Origin: Rippkaea orientalis PCC 8801
Lineage (GTDB): Bacteria; Cyanobacteriota; Cyanobacteriia; Cyanobacteriales; Microcystaceae
Assembly: GCF_000021805.1 (NCBI RefSeq)
Contig: NC_011726.1
Coordinates: forward strand, 4,558,097 to 4,622,096
Length of the DNA: 64,000 bases
Direction of reading: 5' to 3'
Positions 7,368 through 17,833 of this stretch are shown here, one piece after another (the stretch's first letter is position 1; each line of letters begins with the position of its first letter). Under the pieces are notes generated by a model that was not told the origin of the DNA, did no database searches, and saw only the letters and a list, made by a program, of their open reading frames with translations. A program made the translations under genes and the position numbers.

Positions 7368-9548
7368 CTACGACTCTTGAATCCTATATTTCATGGGATT
7401 TTCTATTAAAAATTCGATGAAAGAGTTACTATCAACAGGTGGCGAAAAACAATAACCTTGTCCCCATTGATACCCTAAGTAGTGCAATAATTGTATTTGT
7501 TCAATCTCTTCAATTCCTTCAGCAATTAATTCTAGATCCAATTCATTCGCCAAGGTAGCTACAATCCGAACAATGGTATCATTTTTATTAGTTTTCCCTA
7601 AACGACTAACAAAAGTTCGATCAAGTTTTAAGCTGTTCAAAGGAAATTGATGCAAATAGCTTAAGGAGGAATATCCTGTTCCAAAATCATCGAGACAGAT
7701 CTGAATATTTAGCTGCTGTAATTGGCATAAAATTTCTAATACGCTAGTTGAATTTTCCAGAAAAACAGTCTCAGTAATTTCTATTTTTAAACACTGTTCT
7801 GCCAGTCCTGTTTCTTTGATTGTCTGGACAATTTTTTCGGTTAAATTAGGCTGAGAAAACTGTTTAGGCGAGAGATTAACACTGATAAATTGAGGAGCTA
7901 AGGTTTTAAATTCTTGTTGCCATTGATAGAGTTGTTGACAAGCGGATTTGAGAACCCAATGATCAATCTCAAGAATTAGTCCTGTTTCCTCTGCTAAAGG
8001 AATAAAATCATTAGGAGGAATAAGGGGTTTTTCTGGGGGTTGCCAACGGACTAAGGCTTCGGCTCCGACAATTTTTTGGGTATCAAGGGAGAAAATTGGC
8101 TGGTAATAAACGACTAATTCTTGACGTTGTATAGCTTGCCGCAGATCACTTTCTAAGTGTAATTGTTTCAGGGCAGATAGGTGCATGGTCGGGGCAAAAA
8201 TAGTATGACCGCCTTGTCCCCTCGCTTTTGCCCAATACATTGCCGTATCCGCATCTCGTAACATTTGTTCGGGGGAATCATAATGATCAGCACTGAGGGT
8301 AATACCAATACTAGCGGAAATAAACACTTCTTGATGGTTTAGAATAAACGGTTCTCTCAGAGCTTGATGAATGCGTTCAGCGACAACAATGGCCTGTTCT
8401 TGTTGTCGAATTTCTTTCAGAAAAAACACAAATTCATCGCCACCAAACCGGGCTAAAAGATCCCCCTCTCGATGACAGCGTTGTAAGCGTTTAGCCATTT
8501 CTTTAAGGAGTTGATCTCCCATTAAATGGCCGAGTCCATCATTGATTACTTTAAAGCGATCTAAATCGAGAAACAACAGAGCAAAATGATCTTCTTTGCG
8601 GCGTTTTTTTTGCTCAATAGCTCGTTTTAACTGTTTTAGCAGGGCTGAACGATTGGCTAACCCCGTTAATTTATCATGGGAAGCATCGTAGCGCAGTTGT
8701 TCGGCGGTTTGATGGCGTTCGGTGATATCATGACAGTTGACGACAAAACCCCCGACGGCGGGGTCGTCTTGCAGATTTCTGGCGATCGCTTCTAAGATCA
8801 CCCAAGTGTCTTTTTGTGTCCGCACTCGAAAATCTGGCAGCAACTGAGATAGGTTCGAGGTTTCTTTAATTTTGTCAAAAAAGCCAATAATTTCCCCTTG
8901 TTCATCCGGGTGAATCAAATCAAAAAAGCGTTGACCTGTAAGGCTAGAGGCATCGTACCCTAAAACGCGCTCAACTGAGGGACTAGCATAGGTCAATTGA
9001 CTGTCTGGGGCGACAATTAGGATAATATCGCTGGCATTTTCAATCAGTGCCCGAAACCGTTTTTCGCTGGCTCTGAGGGCAATTTCGGCTTGTCTGCGTT
9101 CTTCCATGACCCGTTGTTGTTCTCGACGCAGAGCAAATTCTTCGAGCGATCTCATTAGTATAGTCGGTAACTGAAATAGCCGATCTTTAACAATATAATC
9201 TGTTACTCCCGCTTTCATACATTCAACGGCCGCTTCTTCTCCTAAACTCCCAGTTACTAAGATAAAGGGAATTTTTTGGCCAGCCTCTTGTAACATTTTT
9301 AAGGCTTGTAACCCATTAAATCCTGGCAGACGATAGTCCGCTAAAATCGCTGAGTAGGTTTGTTGTTGTAGTTTTTCTTGATAGAGGGTCGCCGTTTGGG
9401 CAATCTCATAGGTAAATTCAATATCAGCGTTCGATAGTGACAGAACAATTAACTCGACATCTTCGGGGACATCTTCAAGCAGCAACAGATGCAATGATTG
9501 AGTTACCTCAGTACTGGACAATGGTGCGTTACAAGTTGCTTCTGACAT
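7368..9548 (-). CDS. Response regulator with PAS, GGDEF and EAL domains (dual cyclic-di-GMP enzyme)
   Basis: A 726-residue protein. Receiver domain at about 18-135 with phospho-accepting Asp71 (ILADYRLPG) and the Lys of YIVKD; PAS at about 160-285 (FRALIENASDII); GGDEF at about 290-455 with an intact GGDEF at 369-373; EAL at about 465-715 with intact EAL at 497-499, DDFGTGYSSL and LIAEGIE. All signature residues for making and degrading cyclic di-GMP are present. The gene begins only 6 bases after the stop of the upstream single-domain response regulator, so the two are almost certainly co-transcribed. The receiver suggests control by the neighbouring kinase. Confidence 0.94.
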   Translation of the reverse strand: MSEATCNAPLSSTEVTQSLHLLLLEDVPEDVELIVLSLSNADIEFTYEIAQTATLYQEKLQQQTYSAILADYRLPGFNGLQALKMLQEAGQKIPFILVTGSLGEEAAVECMKAGVTDYIVKDRLFQLPTILMRSLEEFALRREQQRVMEERRQAEIALRASEKRFRALIENASDIILIVAPDSQLTYASPSVERVLGYDASSLTGQRFFDLIHPDEQGEIIGFFDKIKETSNLSQLLPDFRVRTQKDTWVILEAIARNLQDDPAVGGFVVNCHDITERHQTAEQLRYDASHDKLTGLANRSALLKQLKRAIEQKKRRKEDHFALLFLDLDRFKVINDGLGHLMGDQLLKEMAKRLQRCHREGDLLARFGGDEFVFFLKEIRQQEQAIVVAERIHQALREPFILNHQEVFISASIGITLSADHYDSPEQMLRDADTAMYWAKARGQGGHTIFAPTMHLSALKQLHLESDLRQAIQRQELVVYYQPIFSLDTQKIVGAEALVRWQPPEKPLIPPNDFIPLAEETGLILEIDHWVLKSACQQLYQWQQEFKTLAPQFISVNLSPKQFSQPNLTEKIVQTIKETGLAEQCLKIEITETVFLENSTSVLEILCQLQQLNIQICLDDFGTGYSSLSYLHQFPLNSLKLDRTFVSRLGKTNKNDTIVRIVATLANELDLELIAEGIEEIEQIQLLHYLGYQWGQGYCFSPPVDSNSFIEFLIENPMKYRIQES

Positions 9549-9554
9549 AAACGC

Positions 9555-10013
9555 TTAGTCTCGTGAATTATACCTCGATAGAGGGGGTTCATTTAACATC
9601 ATCCAATAAAACCCGACTTGTCGAGCAATTTCAATAAATTGTTGAAAATCAAAAGGTTTGACAATGTAACTATTGACTCCTAAATTATAGCAAGCTTCTA
9701 GGTCTCTGTCTTCTGCTGAAGATGTCATTACGACCACGACTAAATTTTGGGTGCGAGGATCGCTGCGAATCGCTTCTAAGACTTGGATTCCACTAATTTT
9801 GGGCAATTTTAAATCTAACCAAATCAGTCGAGGCAGTGGGGATAGCAAAGAGGACTCCTCTGTTCCGAATAGGTATTGCAGTGCTTGTTCCCCATCTTCA
9901 ACGATATCAAGTTGATTAACAAAATGATAATCTCCTAGGGCTAATTGAATTAACTCGATATCATTAGGATCATCCTCTATTAGCAACATTTTTGTAGTAT
10001 TTCTGATAATCAT
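9555..10013 (-). CDS. Single-domain response regulator, Rcp1-like
   Basis: A 152-residue stand-alone receiver with acidic residues 14-15 (LLIEDDPND), phospho-accepting Asp67 (LIWLDLKLPK), Thr/Ser in VVMTSS and Lys in YIVKPF. The DxND start and the WLDLKLPK segment are typical of Rcp1, the partner of cyanobacterial phytochrome-type kinases. It has no output domain, so it probably relays phosphate or acts through protein contacts. It is the first gene of a two-gene operon with the GGDEF-EAL protein and is divergent from a kinase lacking its own receiver, which is the obvious candidate partner. Confidence 0.9.
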   Translation of the reverse strand: MIIRNTTKMLLIEDDPNDIELIQLALGDYHFVNQLDIVEDGEQALQYLFGTEESSLLSPLPRLIWLDLKLPKISGIQVLEAIRSDPRTQNLVVVVMTSSAEDRDLEACYNLGVNSYIVKPFDFQQFIEIARQVGFYWMMLNEPPLSRYNSRD

Positions 10014-10223
10014 GGGTTTCTATCGGTGAAAAACTCACTTAAAACCTTAAATAGATTAAAATTGTTTTAAAATCGTCTCTATTTAAAATATAGGATTATA
10101 AAATTAAGTCCAATTAGGATCAGGTAATACCACTGATTTTAGTACGGTCTCATTAATTTCAATGACAGTAAAAACCCTTAAAAATAAAAAGCATAACCAT
10201 TACTGATTTGCGTAAAAATAACG
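10014..10223. promoter_or_regulatory. Divergent promoter region of the response-regulator operon and the histidine kinase
   Basis: A 210-base AT-rich gap lies between two start codons facing away from each other, so both promoters must lie here. I cannot assign -10/-35 boxes or an operator with confidence. Confidence 0.45.
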
Positions 10224-13200
10224 ATGAAAAATTCATTTAACTTATTTATTGAATTACCCTTCTATGATAAGGGATTAGGCCAAAACACTTCTGTTGAACA
10301 AGTCATCATCGTCTTAACCAGCTTGATGATCGTTTTTCTCATGGGAGTTATGCTGTGGCAGTGGTATTCTTTAAAACAGTTAAATAATCAACTCAAAAAC
10401 GAAATTATAACACTTCAGCAAGACCAAAAATTTTTGTTAGAAGAAAAGCGAGAAGAATTACGAACCATTTTAGAAATTTTGCCCGATTTATTTTTCCGTA
10501 TGAACTCAGATAGCACCATCTTAGACTATAGGGGAGAGTCAAAATCTGAGTTATATGTCTCACCAGAACTGTTTCTCGGAAAACCCATGATAGAGATTTT
10601 ACCTGAACCCGTTGCTCAAGCGTGGAGAGACGCGATCGCTCAGGTATTAGGCTCCAATACTCTAGTCACTCTAGAATATCAGTTATCAACATCTAACGCA
10701 GAGCAATATTACGAAGCGCGGTTAGTCCCTTTTGCTCATCAGCAAATTATCGCTATTGTTCGCAATATTAGTCAGCAAAAACAAACGGAAATTAACCTCA
10801 AAAAATCACAAGATTTTTTACAAACTATTATTAATTATTTACCCGTTGCCCTTTTTGTTAAAGATGGAAAACCAGAAAAATTCGGTCAATTATTATTAGT
10901 CAATAAAGCTTGTGAAGAGATGATGGGATTAGTTTCCTCTCAAGTTGTTGGAAAAACAGGTCATGATTTATTTCCCGCAGATCAGGCAAACTTTTATGAG
11001 CAAAAAGATCGAGAAGCTTTTGCAAATGGAGTTCCTGAAGATATTCCAGAAGAACCCATTGATAGCTATAATGCAGGTAAAAAAATTCTCCATACCATTA
11101 AAGTTCCTCTGTATGATCAAAATAATGATCCCGAATATTTAGTCTGTATTTCTGAAGATATTACTCGACAAAAAAAAGCAGAAATTGATCTTGAAAAAAG
11201 TCATAATATTTTGCGAACGATTAGCTTAGCGCAGTCTCAATTTATTGCTGATACCGTTCCTCAGATTTTATTTAATGACTTATTAGAAAATCTTTTAAAC
11301 TTAACAGATAGTGAATATGGCTTCATTGGAGAAATTCTTTACTCAGCACAAGGGAAACCTTACATTGAAGAAGCACACATGAAGACACGGGGGCAACCTT
11401 ACCTCAAAACCCACGCAATAACCAATATTGCCTGGAATGAAGAAACCAGGCAATTTTATGCAGAAAATTCACCTCATGGCATGGAATTTTATAATTTAAA
11501 GACCCTATTTGGGGCAGTGATTACCACCGGTCAACCCGTAATTGCCAATCATCCAGCGACTGATCCCAGACGCGGGGGTTTACCCGAAGGACACCCTAGT
11601 CTTGACACTTTCTTGGGACTGCCATTTTACCACGATAACCAGTTAGTAGGAATGGTGGGGATTGCCAACCGCGAGCAAGGTTACGATATTGAGTTAGTGG
11701 AGTATCTGCAACCGTTTTTGACCACTTGCGCTAACCTGATTAAAGCCTACCGCAATGAGCGAAGTCGTCAACAAGCAGAAAAAGAACGAGAAGTCAGCGA
11801 AAATAAGCTAAAAGCCCTCTTAAAATATTCCTCGGATATTGTTTCCGTTTTCGATGAACAAGGGCAGTTAATTTATACCTCTCCTGCGGTTGAGAAAATC
11901 TATGGCTTTTCTCCTGAAGAACTGCAAAATAAAAATACCTTTGAGTTAATTCACCCCGATGATCGTTCAGAAGTCAGAAACGCTTTTTGTCAGCTATTAG
12001 AAGACCCTAAAAATACGATTAGGGTTCACTATCGCTATCAAACCAAAAATCAACGATTTATTTGGATAGAAACGGTTGCCAGCAATCAATTGCAAAATCC
12101 TAATATACAAGGCATTGTGGTCAACTCTAGGGATATTAGCCATCGCAAAGAATCAGAAGAAGCCTTACGGGTCAGTGAGGAACGATTTCGCCAATTAGCC
12201 GAAAATATCCGCGAAGTTTTTTGGATGATTGATGTTTCTACCGTCAATCCCACCGAACAAAGAACCCTTTATGTTAGTCCCGCTTATCAACAGGTTTGGG
12301 GACATAAACCAGAGGAACTATACGAAAATCCACGTCAATGGATACAAGCTGTTCATCCTGATGATTTTGAACGAATTAGTCATGAATTTTTTGATAAATT
12401 GCTGATCACTGGCTTTGATCATGAATATCGGATTATTCGACCCGATGGAACTATCCGTTGGATTCGTGATCGCGGGTTTCCCATCAAAAATCAAGTGGGC
12501 GAATTTTGTCGGGTGACGGGTTTAGCTGAAGATATTACAAAACAAAAACAAACCGAGGAGGAGATTAGAGGATTAAATGCGGCTTTAGCTGAACAAAATC
12601 GTCAATTAGAACAACGAGTGGCACAACGTACCGCAGAATTAGAAATGTTGTTCAATACATTGCCAGATTTTGTCTTTGTGGTAGAACGGGAGACCATGAA
12701 ACTCTCCTTTTGCAATCAAATGTTTGCTCAGGGGATTGGGTTTACTAATCGTTCTGAGGTCGAAGGAAAAACAATTTTTGAGTGTTTTCCTACTGAAATG
12801 GCTAACTATTTTGCTCAACAAAATGAACAAGTTTTTAACTCAGGAGAAATCCTCCATGTTGAAGAGAAGGTTTGCTTACCGAACGGCGATCGCTATTTTG
12901 ATACCTATAAAGTTCCCCTCAGAACCCCCCAAGGGGAAATTTACGCGCTTTTGGGAACGGGACGAGATATGACAGAATTAGTCAACACTAAAAAAGTGTT
13001 AATGCAACGCACCACGCAATTAGAATTAGCTAATCAAGAATTGGATTCTTTTTGTTATTCGGTGTCCCATGATTTACGAGCACCTTTGCGACATATTCAT
13101 GGTTTTGTCAATGCTTTGAAACAACAATTAATGATTAATAATACCCTTGAAGATCCTAAAGTTCTTCATTATCTAGAGGTGATCGAAAATAGTAGTCAAA

Positions 13201-13724
13201 AAATGGCTCATTTAATTGATGGGTTACTGACTTTATCGCGGGTAGGAAGACGTGAATTAGTATTACATACGGTGGATCTTAATGCTGTTGTGAAAACGGC
13301 AATTAATTTACTATCTCCTTTGGAGAATAAAACCCATACGATTAAATTTGAAGTAGGGAAATTACCCACCGTTCAAGGGGATAATGCTCTATTACAACAA
13401 GTCTTTACTAATTTATTAGACAATGCCCTTAAATTTAGCCGCGATCGCAATCCCATTAGCATTAAAATTAATACCTTGGAAGATGGAACAATTTTTATTT
13501 CTGATAATGGGGTGGGTTTTGATATGGAATACGCTGATCAACTGTTTGGGGCATTTCAACGCTTGCATTCTCAAGCAATCTTTGAAGGAACAGGGATTGG
13601 TTTATCGATTGTTCAGCGCATTATTCACCGCCATGGTGGCCATATTTGGGCAGAAAGTCAGGTAGACAAGGGAGCCACTTTTTATTTTACTTTACCCCTT
13701 AAAAGCGATAAGGTTGGCTCATAA
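10224..13724 (+). CDS. Membrane-anchored multi-PAS/GAF sensor histidine kinase
   Basis: 1166 residues. One hydrophobic segment (about 27-47, VIIVLTSLMIVFLMGVMLW) anchors the N-terminus, followed by two PAS domains (about 78-190 and 198-320), a GAF domain (about 335-510), three more PAS domains (about 525-650, 655-790, 815-930) with a coiled coil near 790-815, HisKA with His949 (VSHDLRAPL) and HATPase (NLLDNALKFS, DNGVGFD, GTGIGLSIV). The SHDLRAPL form and the lack of a receiver are typical of kinases that pair with Rcp1-like regulators, one of which is encoded divergently. No chromophore-binding Cys was identified, so the signal is unknown. Confidence 0.92.
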   Translation: MKNSFNLFIELPFYDKGLGQNTSVEQVIIVLTSLMIVFLMGVMLWQWYSLKQLNNQLKNEIITLQQDQKFLLEEKREELRTILEILPDLFFRMNSDSTILDYRGESKSELYVSPELFLGKPMIEILPEPVAQAWRDAIAQVLGSNTLVTLEYQLSTSNAEQYYEARLVPFAHQQIIAIVRNISQQKQTEINLKKSQDFLQTIINYLPVALFVKDGKPEKFGQLLLVNKACEEMMGLVSSQVVGKTGHDLFPADQANFYEQKDREAFANGVPEDIPEEPIDSYNAGKKILHTIKVPLYDQNNDPEYLVCISEDITRQKKAEIDLEKSHNILRTISLAQSQFIADTVPQILFNDLLENLLNLTDSEYGFIGEILYSAQGKPYIEEAHMKTRGQPYLKTHAITNIAWNEETRQFYAENSPHGMEFYNLKTLFGAVITTGQPVIANHPATDPRRGGLPEGHPSLDTFLGLPFYHDNQLVGMVGIANREQGYDIELVEYLQPFLTTCANLIKAYRNERSRQQAEKEREVSENKLKALLKYSSDIVSVFDEQGQLIYTSPAVEKIYGFSPEELQNKNTFELIHPDDRSEVRNAFCQLLEDPKNTIRVHYRYQTKNQRFIWIETVASNQLQNPNIQGIVVNSRDISHRKESEEALRVSEERFRQLAENIREVFWMIDVSTVNPTEQRTLYVSPAYQQVWGHKPEELYENPRQWIQAVHPDDFERISHEFFDKLLITGFDHEYRIIRPDGTIRWIRDRGFPIKNQVGEFCRVTGLAEDITKQKQTEEEIRGLNAALAEQNRQLEQRVAQRTAELEMLFNTLPDFVFVVERETMKLSFCNQMFAQGIGFTNRSEVEGKTIFECFPTEMANYFAQQNEQVFNSGEILHVEEKVCLPNGDRYFDTYKVPLRTPQGEIYALLGTGRDMTELVNTKKVLMQRTTQLELANQELDSFCYSVSHDLRAPLRHIHGFVNALKQQLMINNTLEDPKVLHYLEVIENSSQKMAHLIDGLLTLSRVGRRELVLHTVDLNAVVKTAINLLSPLENKTHTIKFEVGKLPTVQGDNALLQQVFTNLLDNALKFSRDRNPISIKINTLEDGTIFISDNGVGFDMEYADQLFGAFQRLHSQAIFEGTGIGLSIVQRIIHRHGGHIWAESQVDKGATFYFTLPLKSDKVGS

Positions 13725-13729
13725 CCCTA

Positions 13730-14653
13730 TTAATTACTGCGATGATTATTATCATAATGAATCCTTGCGCCAGCCCATTGTAATTTTTCCCGTAGGGTTT
13801 GATAAAAAGAATAATGTTCTTGCAAAATAATAAATTTTGCGACACAATCAGCCATGTGAACCCTTACCCATTGTCCTGGCCAGATAGACGTAGCTAAAGA
13901 ACTATCTGTCCATAATTTTGTGTTGAGTTCATTGTCCCCTAGCGGCCAAATATCTACCACCGATCGCGGGGGAATAATAATCGGACGACTCGCTAAACTC
14001 AGGGGACAAATGGGAGTTACGGCGATCGCATCCATCCCGGGATGCACAATTGGACCATTAGCTGAAGCGGTATAACAAGTCGATCCGGTCGGAGTTGCTA
14101 CCAATAACCCATCCCCTTGATACTGATCCACCACTTCCCCGTCTAATTCCATTTCTAACACCGCCGTGGGCATTCGGTCAATACTAGCAGGTTTAACGCA
14201 CATTTCGTTGAGACAATAAAACCGTTCGCTACTGGGTTTGGGGTTGATTTTATCCCCTTCAAATAGACGCGCTTCTAACATCATACGCTGTTGTACCGCA
14301 TAGCGATCGCCTTGTAGTCTGTCCCAGACATTCTCGGTATTCTGAAACAGTTCAAAGGGTTCGGTGAGAAACCCCAGATGACCCCCGACATTCACCGCAA
14401 GGATGGGGATGCCTTCTGGGGCTAATTGTCGCGCAGAGGCTAAAATCGTCCCATCTCCCCCTAAAACAATCGCTAGGTCAATTTTTTCGGTGACTGAGGA
14501 CAAAAATACGGGATAGGGGTTATCTTTAAAGCCACTTGGACCCATCAATACTTTACAGTCCCGCGCTTCTAGTTGTCGAGCACAGGTTTGAGCCCAAGAT
14601 TTACTTTGAGCATCTGCGGCTTTATAGGCAATAATGACTTGTTTGAGTTCCAC
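13730..14653 (-). CDS. nadK: NAD kinase
   Basis: A 307-residue enzyme that phosphorylates NAD to NADP in the cytoplasm. The hallmark GGDGT (VLGGDGTILASAR, about 65) is present, together with GHLGFLTE, NEMCVKP and the second motif around TPTGSTCYTASANGPIVHP. The length is normal for cyanobacterial NAD kinases, which often come as two paralogs; this one carries the C-terminal extension seen in one of them. It converges with the histidine kinase gene with only 5 bases between stop codons, leaving no room for separate terminators. Confidence 0.95.
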   Translation of the reverse strand: MELKQVIIAYKAADAQSKSWAQTCARQLEARDCKVLMGPSGFKDNPYPVFLSSVTEKIDLAIVLGGDGTILASARQLAPEGIPILAVNVGGHLGFLTEPFELFQNTENVWDRLQGDRYAVQQRMMLEARLFEGDKINPKPSSERFYCLNEMCVKPASIDRMPTAVLEMELDGEVVDQYQGDGLLVATPTGSTCYTASANGPIVHPGMDAIAVTPICPLSLASRPIIIPPRSVVDIWPLGDNELNTKLWTDSSLATSIWPGQWVRVHMADCVAKFIILQEHYSFYQTLREKLQWAGARIHYDNNHRSN

Positions 14654-14887
14654 GTCAGTTATAATTTTAGCTTAGCAACCGTTCGGCGATCGCAAAAATC
14701 AGAACGCCGAACTTAGATTAACCATTTCTGCCATTCTATCTAATTTACTTCTCGGTTATCTGCTGTGATAACACCATCAGACAACGAAAACCCCTAGTTT
14801 CTCCCCATTATTTAGGTTGTCTGTTATCTTTCTTGCTTATAACTACGATACAATTTTCAGCATTAAACAGCAATTCTCAGGTCACTT

Positions 14888-15943
14888 ATGCTAAGAACTC
14901 CTTATTACAAAATCATTATTCTAATGGTCTGTATGTTATTAATTCTTGTTGGATTTCCTGCACCTAGTCATGCCAATGATCTCCCCTTGAAACAACGGTG
15001 GAATCCTTCAAGTTTTGGGCAAAATGATCAAGTTGGCTCAGTTAATTGGATTACTGATAAAAAAGTATTAGACTCTCTAAAATTAGTTAAGAAAGGCAAG
15101 GTTACTACTTTAGGAAAAGTTTATCAAACGGATAGTCCTTTTGTTGGAGAACGCAATTGGAAATTAATTATTCCGGGTGTACCTACAGGGGGACCCATCG
15201 GACAAAATGAGATTGTTTATAACGACGAATATGTCATGGCAGAATTAGGTCAAGTTGGCACTCAATTTGATGGATTAGGTCATGTTGGCGTTAAAACGTC
15301 TAAGGGGAACTATTTTTATAATGGTAACTTTTTAGAAGAGTTTGGAACTTCCTATGGTTTAACAAAATTAGGAGTAGAAAAAATTGGACAGATCGGCTAT
15401 GTTACTAGAGGTGTTTTATTAGATATTGCGGGATATCGAGGCATTGATCGCTTACCCATTCCTCAAGGAAAAAGTCCTAATGATCCTGGCATTATTACGG
15501 TTGAAGATATCAAAGGAGCGATTAAAAAACAAAAAATTGATCCCATTAAACCCGGAGATGTCGTTATTTTTAATACCGGTCATGGTCAGTATTGGGGAAA
15601 AGATTGGGATAGTTTAAGTCCTGAACAAAAAGCCAAAAATAAAGAAATTTTCAATTCAGGTGAACCGGGTCCTGCTTTTACTGCGTGTCGCTATTTATCA
15701 AGTTTAAAAATTGCTATGGTGGGGTCAGATGCGTGGGGTACTGAAGCATTACCCGGAGAAAATGTTAATCGTCCTTTAGATTGTCATATTGAATGGATGG
15801 TCAAAAATGGAATTACTAATATTGAGAACCTTGATGTTAGTCAATTGTTAGAAGATAAGGTCTACGAATTTATGTTTGTTTTTGCTCCCCTCAAAATGAA
15901 AGGAGCAACGGGTTCTCCAGGTAATCCAATTGCAATTTACTAA
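14888..15943 (+). CDS. Exported cyclase-family (kynurenine formamidase-like) metal hydrolase
   Basis: A 351-residue member of the Cyclase family (PF04199 type). The N-terminus has a classical signal peptide with a hydrophobic core and a likely cut after PSHA (about residue 29), so the enzyme should be periplasmic. The metal-binding region reads GTQFDGLGHVG in place of the usual GTHxDxPxH. The GTQ-D-G-L-x-H version occurs in a distinct subgroup, so activity is plausible but the substrate is unknown. VILFNTGHG-like (VVIFNTGHGQYW) and VGSDAWGTE motifs follow as expected. It stands alone, with 234 and 325 bases on either side. Confidence 0.82.
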   Translation: MLRTPYYKIIILMVCMLLILVGFPAPSHANDLPLKQRWNPSSFGQNDQVGSVNWITDKKVLDSLKLVKKGKVTTLGKVYQTDSPFVGERNWKLIIPGVPTGGPIGQNEIVYNDEYVMAELGQVGTQFDGLGHVGVKTSKGNYFYNGNFLEEFGTSYGLTKLGVEKIGQIGYVTRGVLLDIAGYRGIDRLPIPQGKSPNDPGIITVEDIKGAIKKQKIDPIKPGDVVIFNTGHGQYWGKDWDSLSPEQKAKNKEIFNSGEPGPAFTACRYLSSLKIAMVGSDAWGTEALPGENVNRPLDCHIEWMVKNGITNIENLDVSQLLEDKVYEFMFVFAPLKMKGATGSPGNPIAIY

Positions 15944-16274
15944 GTCCTTATACAGCTTCCTTGGGGTGGGTTTTTACAAAAATTTATCCTTCTAACTTCC
16001 AGTATATAAATAAACCTGTCCCTATAGGACTTATGTAAATTACAGAACAAAATTAATGACACACTGTAATCAGAAGTCTATTTGTTCCCCATTCCCTGTT
16101 CCCTCTCCCAACTGTGCAATTAATTTTCCAACACCTATCTACATTTTAACCTCTTCGTTACCCCGTCAAAGCTGATCACCGTTTTACAATTTCTGCTGAA
16201 CATGATAGATAAGTCAACATTGATGTTAATCTTTTTTTTAGGATCACAAAGCAATCATTAAGAGGAGCTTGGCC
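15944..16274. other. Intergenic region upstream of pgk
   Basis: This 331-base gap contains no recognisable gene. It should hold the pgk promoter in its last part, which is T-rich (around 16225-16245) and ends in the GAGGAG ribosome site at 16262-16267. I see no clear terminator for the cyclase-family gene. Confidence 0.4.
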
Positions 16275-17477
16275 ATGACCAAAAAGAGTATCGTAAATTT
16301 ATCTCCGGCTGACGTAGCTGGAAAGCGGGTTTTAGTCCGTGTTGACTTCAACGTTCCTCTCGATGGGGCAACCATTACCGATGATACCCGTATTCGGGCA
16401 GCCTTACCTACCATTAAAGATTTAATCGAAAAAGGGGCTAAAGTCATCCTCTGTAGCCATTTCGGTCGTCCCAAGGGTCAAGTGGTCGAGAGTATGCGTC
16501 TGACTCCCGTAGCGACACGCTTGTCTGAATTGTTGGGACAACCCGTCGTGATGTGTGATGACTGCATCGGAGACTCCGTAACCGCGGCCATTAATCAACT
16601 CCAAAATGGTCAAGTCGCTTTACTCGAAAACCTCCGCTTCCACGCAGAGGAAGAAGCAAATGACCCGGAATTTGCTCAAAAATTAGCTGCTAATGCTGAT
16701 TTATACGTTAATGACGCATTTGGAACTGCTCACCGTGCCCATGCTTCTACCGAAGGGGTAACGCACTATCTGAGCCCCAATGTGGCTGGTTATTTAATTG
16801 AAAAAGAACTAAATTATCTCCAAGCAGCAATTGAAAACCCCCAACGTCCTTTAGTTGCTATTATCGGCGGTTCTAAGGTTTCTAGCAAAATTGGTGTTAT
16901 TGAAACCCTGTTAGAAAAATGCGATAAATTAATCATTGGCGGAGGGATGATTTTTACCTTCTATAAAGCCCGTGGGTTAAATGTTGGTAAGTCTTTAGTT
17001 GAAGATGATAAGCTAGAGTTAGCAAAGTCTCTTGAAGCTAAAGCCAAAGAAAAAGGCGTTGATTTCTTATTACCGACTGATGTTGTTTTAGCCGATAATT
17101 TTGCCCCCGATGCTAACGCTAAAACCGTTAGTATTGATGCCATTGAAGATGGCTGGATGGGTTTAGATATTGGACCTGAATCGGTTAAAGTATTCCAAGC
17201 GGCCTTAGCTGATTGTAAATCCGTGATTTGGAACGGACCAATGGGGGTCTTTGAATTTGATAAATTTGCCAAAGGAACCGAAGCGATCGCTCATACTTTA
17301 GCTGAGTTAACTGGTAAGGGAACCATCACCATTATTGGTGGAGGAGACTCCGTTGCTGCCGTAGAAAAAGTCGGCGTTGCTGACAAAATGAGCCATATTT
17401 CTACTGGAGGTGGCGCAAGTTTAGAGTTACTCGAAGGTAAGGTATTACCGGGTATTGCTGCTTTAGATGAAGTCTAA
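16275..17477 (+). CDS. pgk: Phosphoglycerate kinase
   Basis: A 400-residue enzyme interconverting 1,3-bisphosphoglycerate and 3-phosphoglycerate in the Calvin cycle and glycolysis. Signature RVDFNVPLD near the N-terminus, SHFGRPKG (about 61), [11 protein letters not shown], the nucleotide loop GGGDSVAAV and [16 protein letters not shown] at the C-terminus are all intact. I chose the ATG at 16275 because AGGAG lies 8 bases upstream; an in-frame TTG at 16269 would be too close to that site. A strong hairpin terminator follows 44 bases after the stop. Confidence 0.98.
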   Translation: MTKKSIVNLSPADVAGKRVLVRVDFNVPLDGATITDDTRIRAALPTIKDLIEKGAKVILCSHFGRPKGQVVESMRLTPVATRLSELLGQPVVMCDDCIGDSVTAAINQLQNGQVALLENLRFHAEEEANDPEFAQKLAANADLYVNDAFGTAHRAHASTEGVTHYLSPNVAGYLIEKELNYLQAAIENPQRPLVAIIGGSKVSSKIGVIETLLEKCDKLIIGGGMIFTFYKARGLNVGKSLVEDDKLELAKSLEAKAKEKGVDFLLPTDVVLADNFAPDANAKTVSIDAIEDGWMGLDIGPESVKVFQAALADCKSVIWNGPMGVFEFDKFAKGTEAIAHTLAELTGKGTITIIGGGDSVAAVEKVGVADKMSHISTGGGASLELLEGKVLPGIAALDEV

Positions 17478-17520
17478 TTTTTAGACGATACAGACTATCA
17501 ATAATACTTGATTTTTCTTT

Positions 17521-17550
17521 AATTCGGGTGAGTTCTTCTCACCCGAAATT
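17521..17550 (+). terminator. Hairpin terminator after pgk
   Basis: TTCGGGTGAG (17523-17532) pairs perfectly with CTCACCCGAA (17538-17547) around a 5-base loop, extended by flanking AAT/ATT. A weak T run follows. It lies 44 bases after the pgk stop. Confidence 0.75.
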
Positions 17551-17794
17551 GTTTAAATATTAAGATAATTTTAGGTTTTTATTCTCTCAGCAAATCAGCC
17601 GTTTATCGCAAAAACAATGAATACCTAATTGTAGGCCTTGATCCCTCTGGAATTTAAAAAATAGTCACCTACGGACAACAATTAGATTACTTAAAATTGC
17701 TATTGATTGAGTGGCTAATGATGCAAAATAACAGAGTCTAATTAACCTTAAATTAGGCGATCGCTAACTTAAAATAGACTGTCTAACAAGACAT

Positions 17795-17833
17795 AAAAAT
17801 AGTAATTGGACAACGTTGGTTGCTGCCCAATTG
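17795..17833 (-). terminator. Likely terminator after rpsD
   Basis: On the minus strand AATTGGGCA pairs with TGTCCAATT (one mismatch) and is followed by ACTATTTTTATG, giving a stem and T run 12 bases after the rpsD stop. Confidence 0.55.
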
